Positions 5,034 to 5,192 of a stretch of DNA of 5,192 bases are shown in pieces. Each line of letters begins with the position of its first letter. The first letter of the stretch is position 1. Made by a program: the position numbers and the translations under genes. Under the pieces are notes generated by a model. The model searched no databases and was not told the DNA's origin. It was given only the letters and a program-made list of their open reading frames with translations. Source of the DNA: Bacteroidales bacterium (lineage in GTDB: Bacteria; Bacteroidota; Bacteroidia; Bacteroidales; WCHB1-69); NCBI GenBank assembly GCA_031264975.1, contig JAISDH010000473.1, positions 1 to 5,192 on the forward strand. Reading direction: 5' to 3'.

Positions 5034-5192
5034 TCAAATTTCAACTGTCAAAGGTTTTCGTGCCCAGTAGAAGGACAGGCCGAGGCCGGAGATGATGTGC
5101 CATATTCCCCACCAGGCGGTGATAAAGAGCATTCCTCCGATGGCTGTTTCGGGGGGGAAGATGTCCGGGTTCAGGAGCAGTACGAGGCCCAG
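5034..5192 (-). CDS. C-terminal part of a membrane protein of unknown family (partial)
   Basis: The frame read from 5192 downward gives 52 residues and a TGA stop at 5036-5034. It starts inside a hydrophobic segment (LGLVLLLNPDIFPPETAIGG), is followed by a second helix rich in aromatics (MLFITAWWGIWHIISGLGLS), and ends FYWARKPLTVEI with a positive, probably cytoplasmic tail. GC content is about 57%, clearly above the inner block. The family is not recognisable from this tail; no catalytic motif is visible, and the 5' part is outside the window. The gene converges on the DUF1080 gene at the other end of the window, and I infer it is host chromosomal sequence. Confidence 0.7.
   Translation of the reverse strand: MGLVLLLNPDIFPPETAIGGMLFITAWWGIWHIISGLGLSFYWARKPLTVEI

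Noticed and set aside
1..5192. tRNA, rRNA or transposase genes
   Set aside because: No cloverleaf-like segment with the conserved T-loop bases, no rRNA-like stretch and no transposase or integrase motif was found on either strand.

Overview
The window looks like a Bacteroidota (probably Bacteroidales) chromosome. The evidence is a DUF1080-type protein end, genes without Shine-Dalgarno sequences but with A-rich leaders, one TAnnTTTG-type promoter element, and a small HTH protein of a type common in that phylum. No species can be named from the sequence alone.

Layout. Positions 1-117 hold the 3' end of a plus-strand DUF1080 / 3-keto-disaccharide hydrolase-like gene, followed by a strong hairpin terminator (137-176). 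From 5192 down to 5034 a minus-strand gene for a membrane protein of unknown function ends. Between these two convergent, more GC-rich gene ends lies an AT-richer block of about 4.8 kb with all its genes on the minus strand. A perfect 21-bp direct repeat (158-178 and 5003-5023) borders the block, which suggests an insertion into or beside the shared terminator of the two flanking genes.

Inner block, in transcription order. A small, possibly broken hypothetical ORF (4898-4680, GTG start) comes first. Then come a candidate -7 promoter element (4657-4650) and a leader of about 230 nt. The leader contains two long, interleaved inverted repeats, and the second one ends in a U7 tract that touches the start codon of the next gene. 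That gene (4410-4153) encodes an 85-residue HTH protein. Four closely spaced genes follow: an SPFH/Band-7 protein with a C-terminal GYF_2 domain (4082-2970), a four-helix membrane protein (2952-2608), a zinc-ribbon protein ending in a TM2 domain (2590-1382), and a zinc-ribbon, two-helix protein with SH3-like and beta-rich C-terminal parts (1378-374). A hairpin terminator (340-304) closes the unit.

Interpretation. SPFH proteins of the YdjI type are known to occur with zinc-ribbon membrane proteins in envelope-stress loci related to the phage-shock response, for example Bacillus subtilis ydjFGHI. The block here looks like a Bacteroidota version without a visible PspA: an SPFH scaffold, three membrane proteins and a regulator behind a structured leader. 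A role in membrane stress or defence is inferred from architecture and context, not shown by the sequence.
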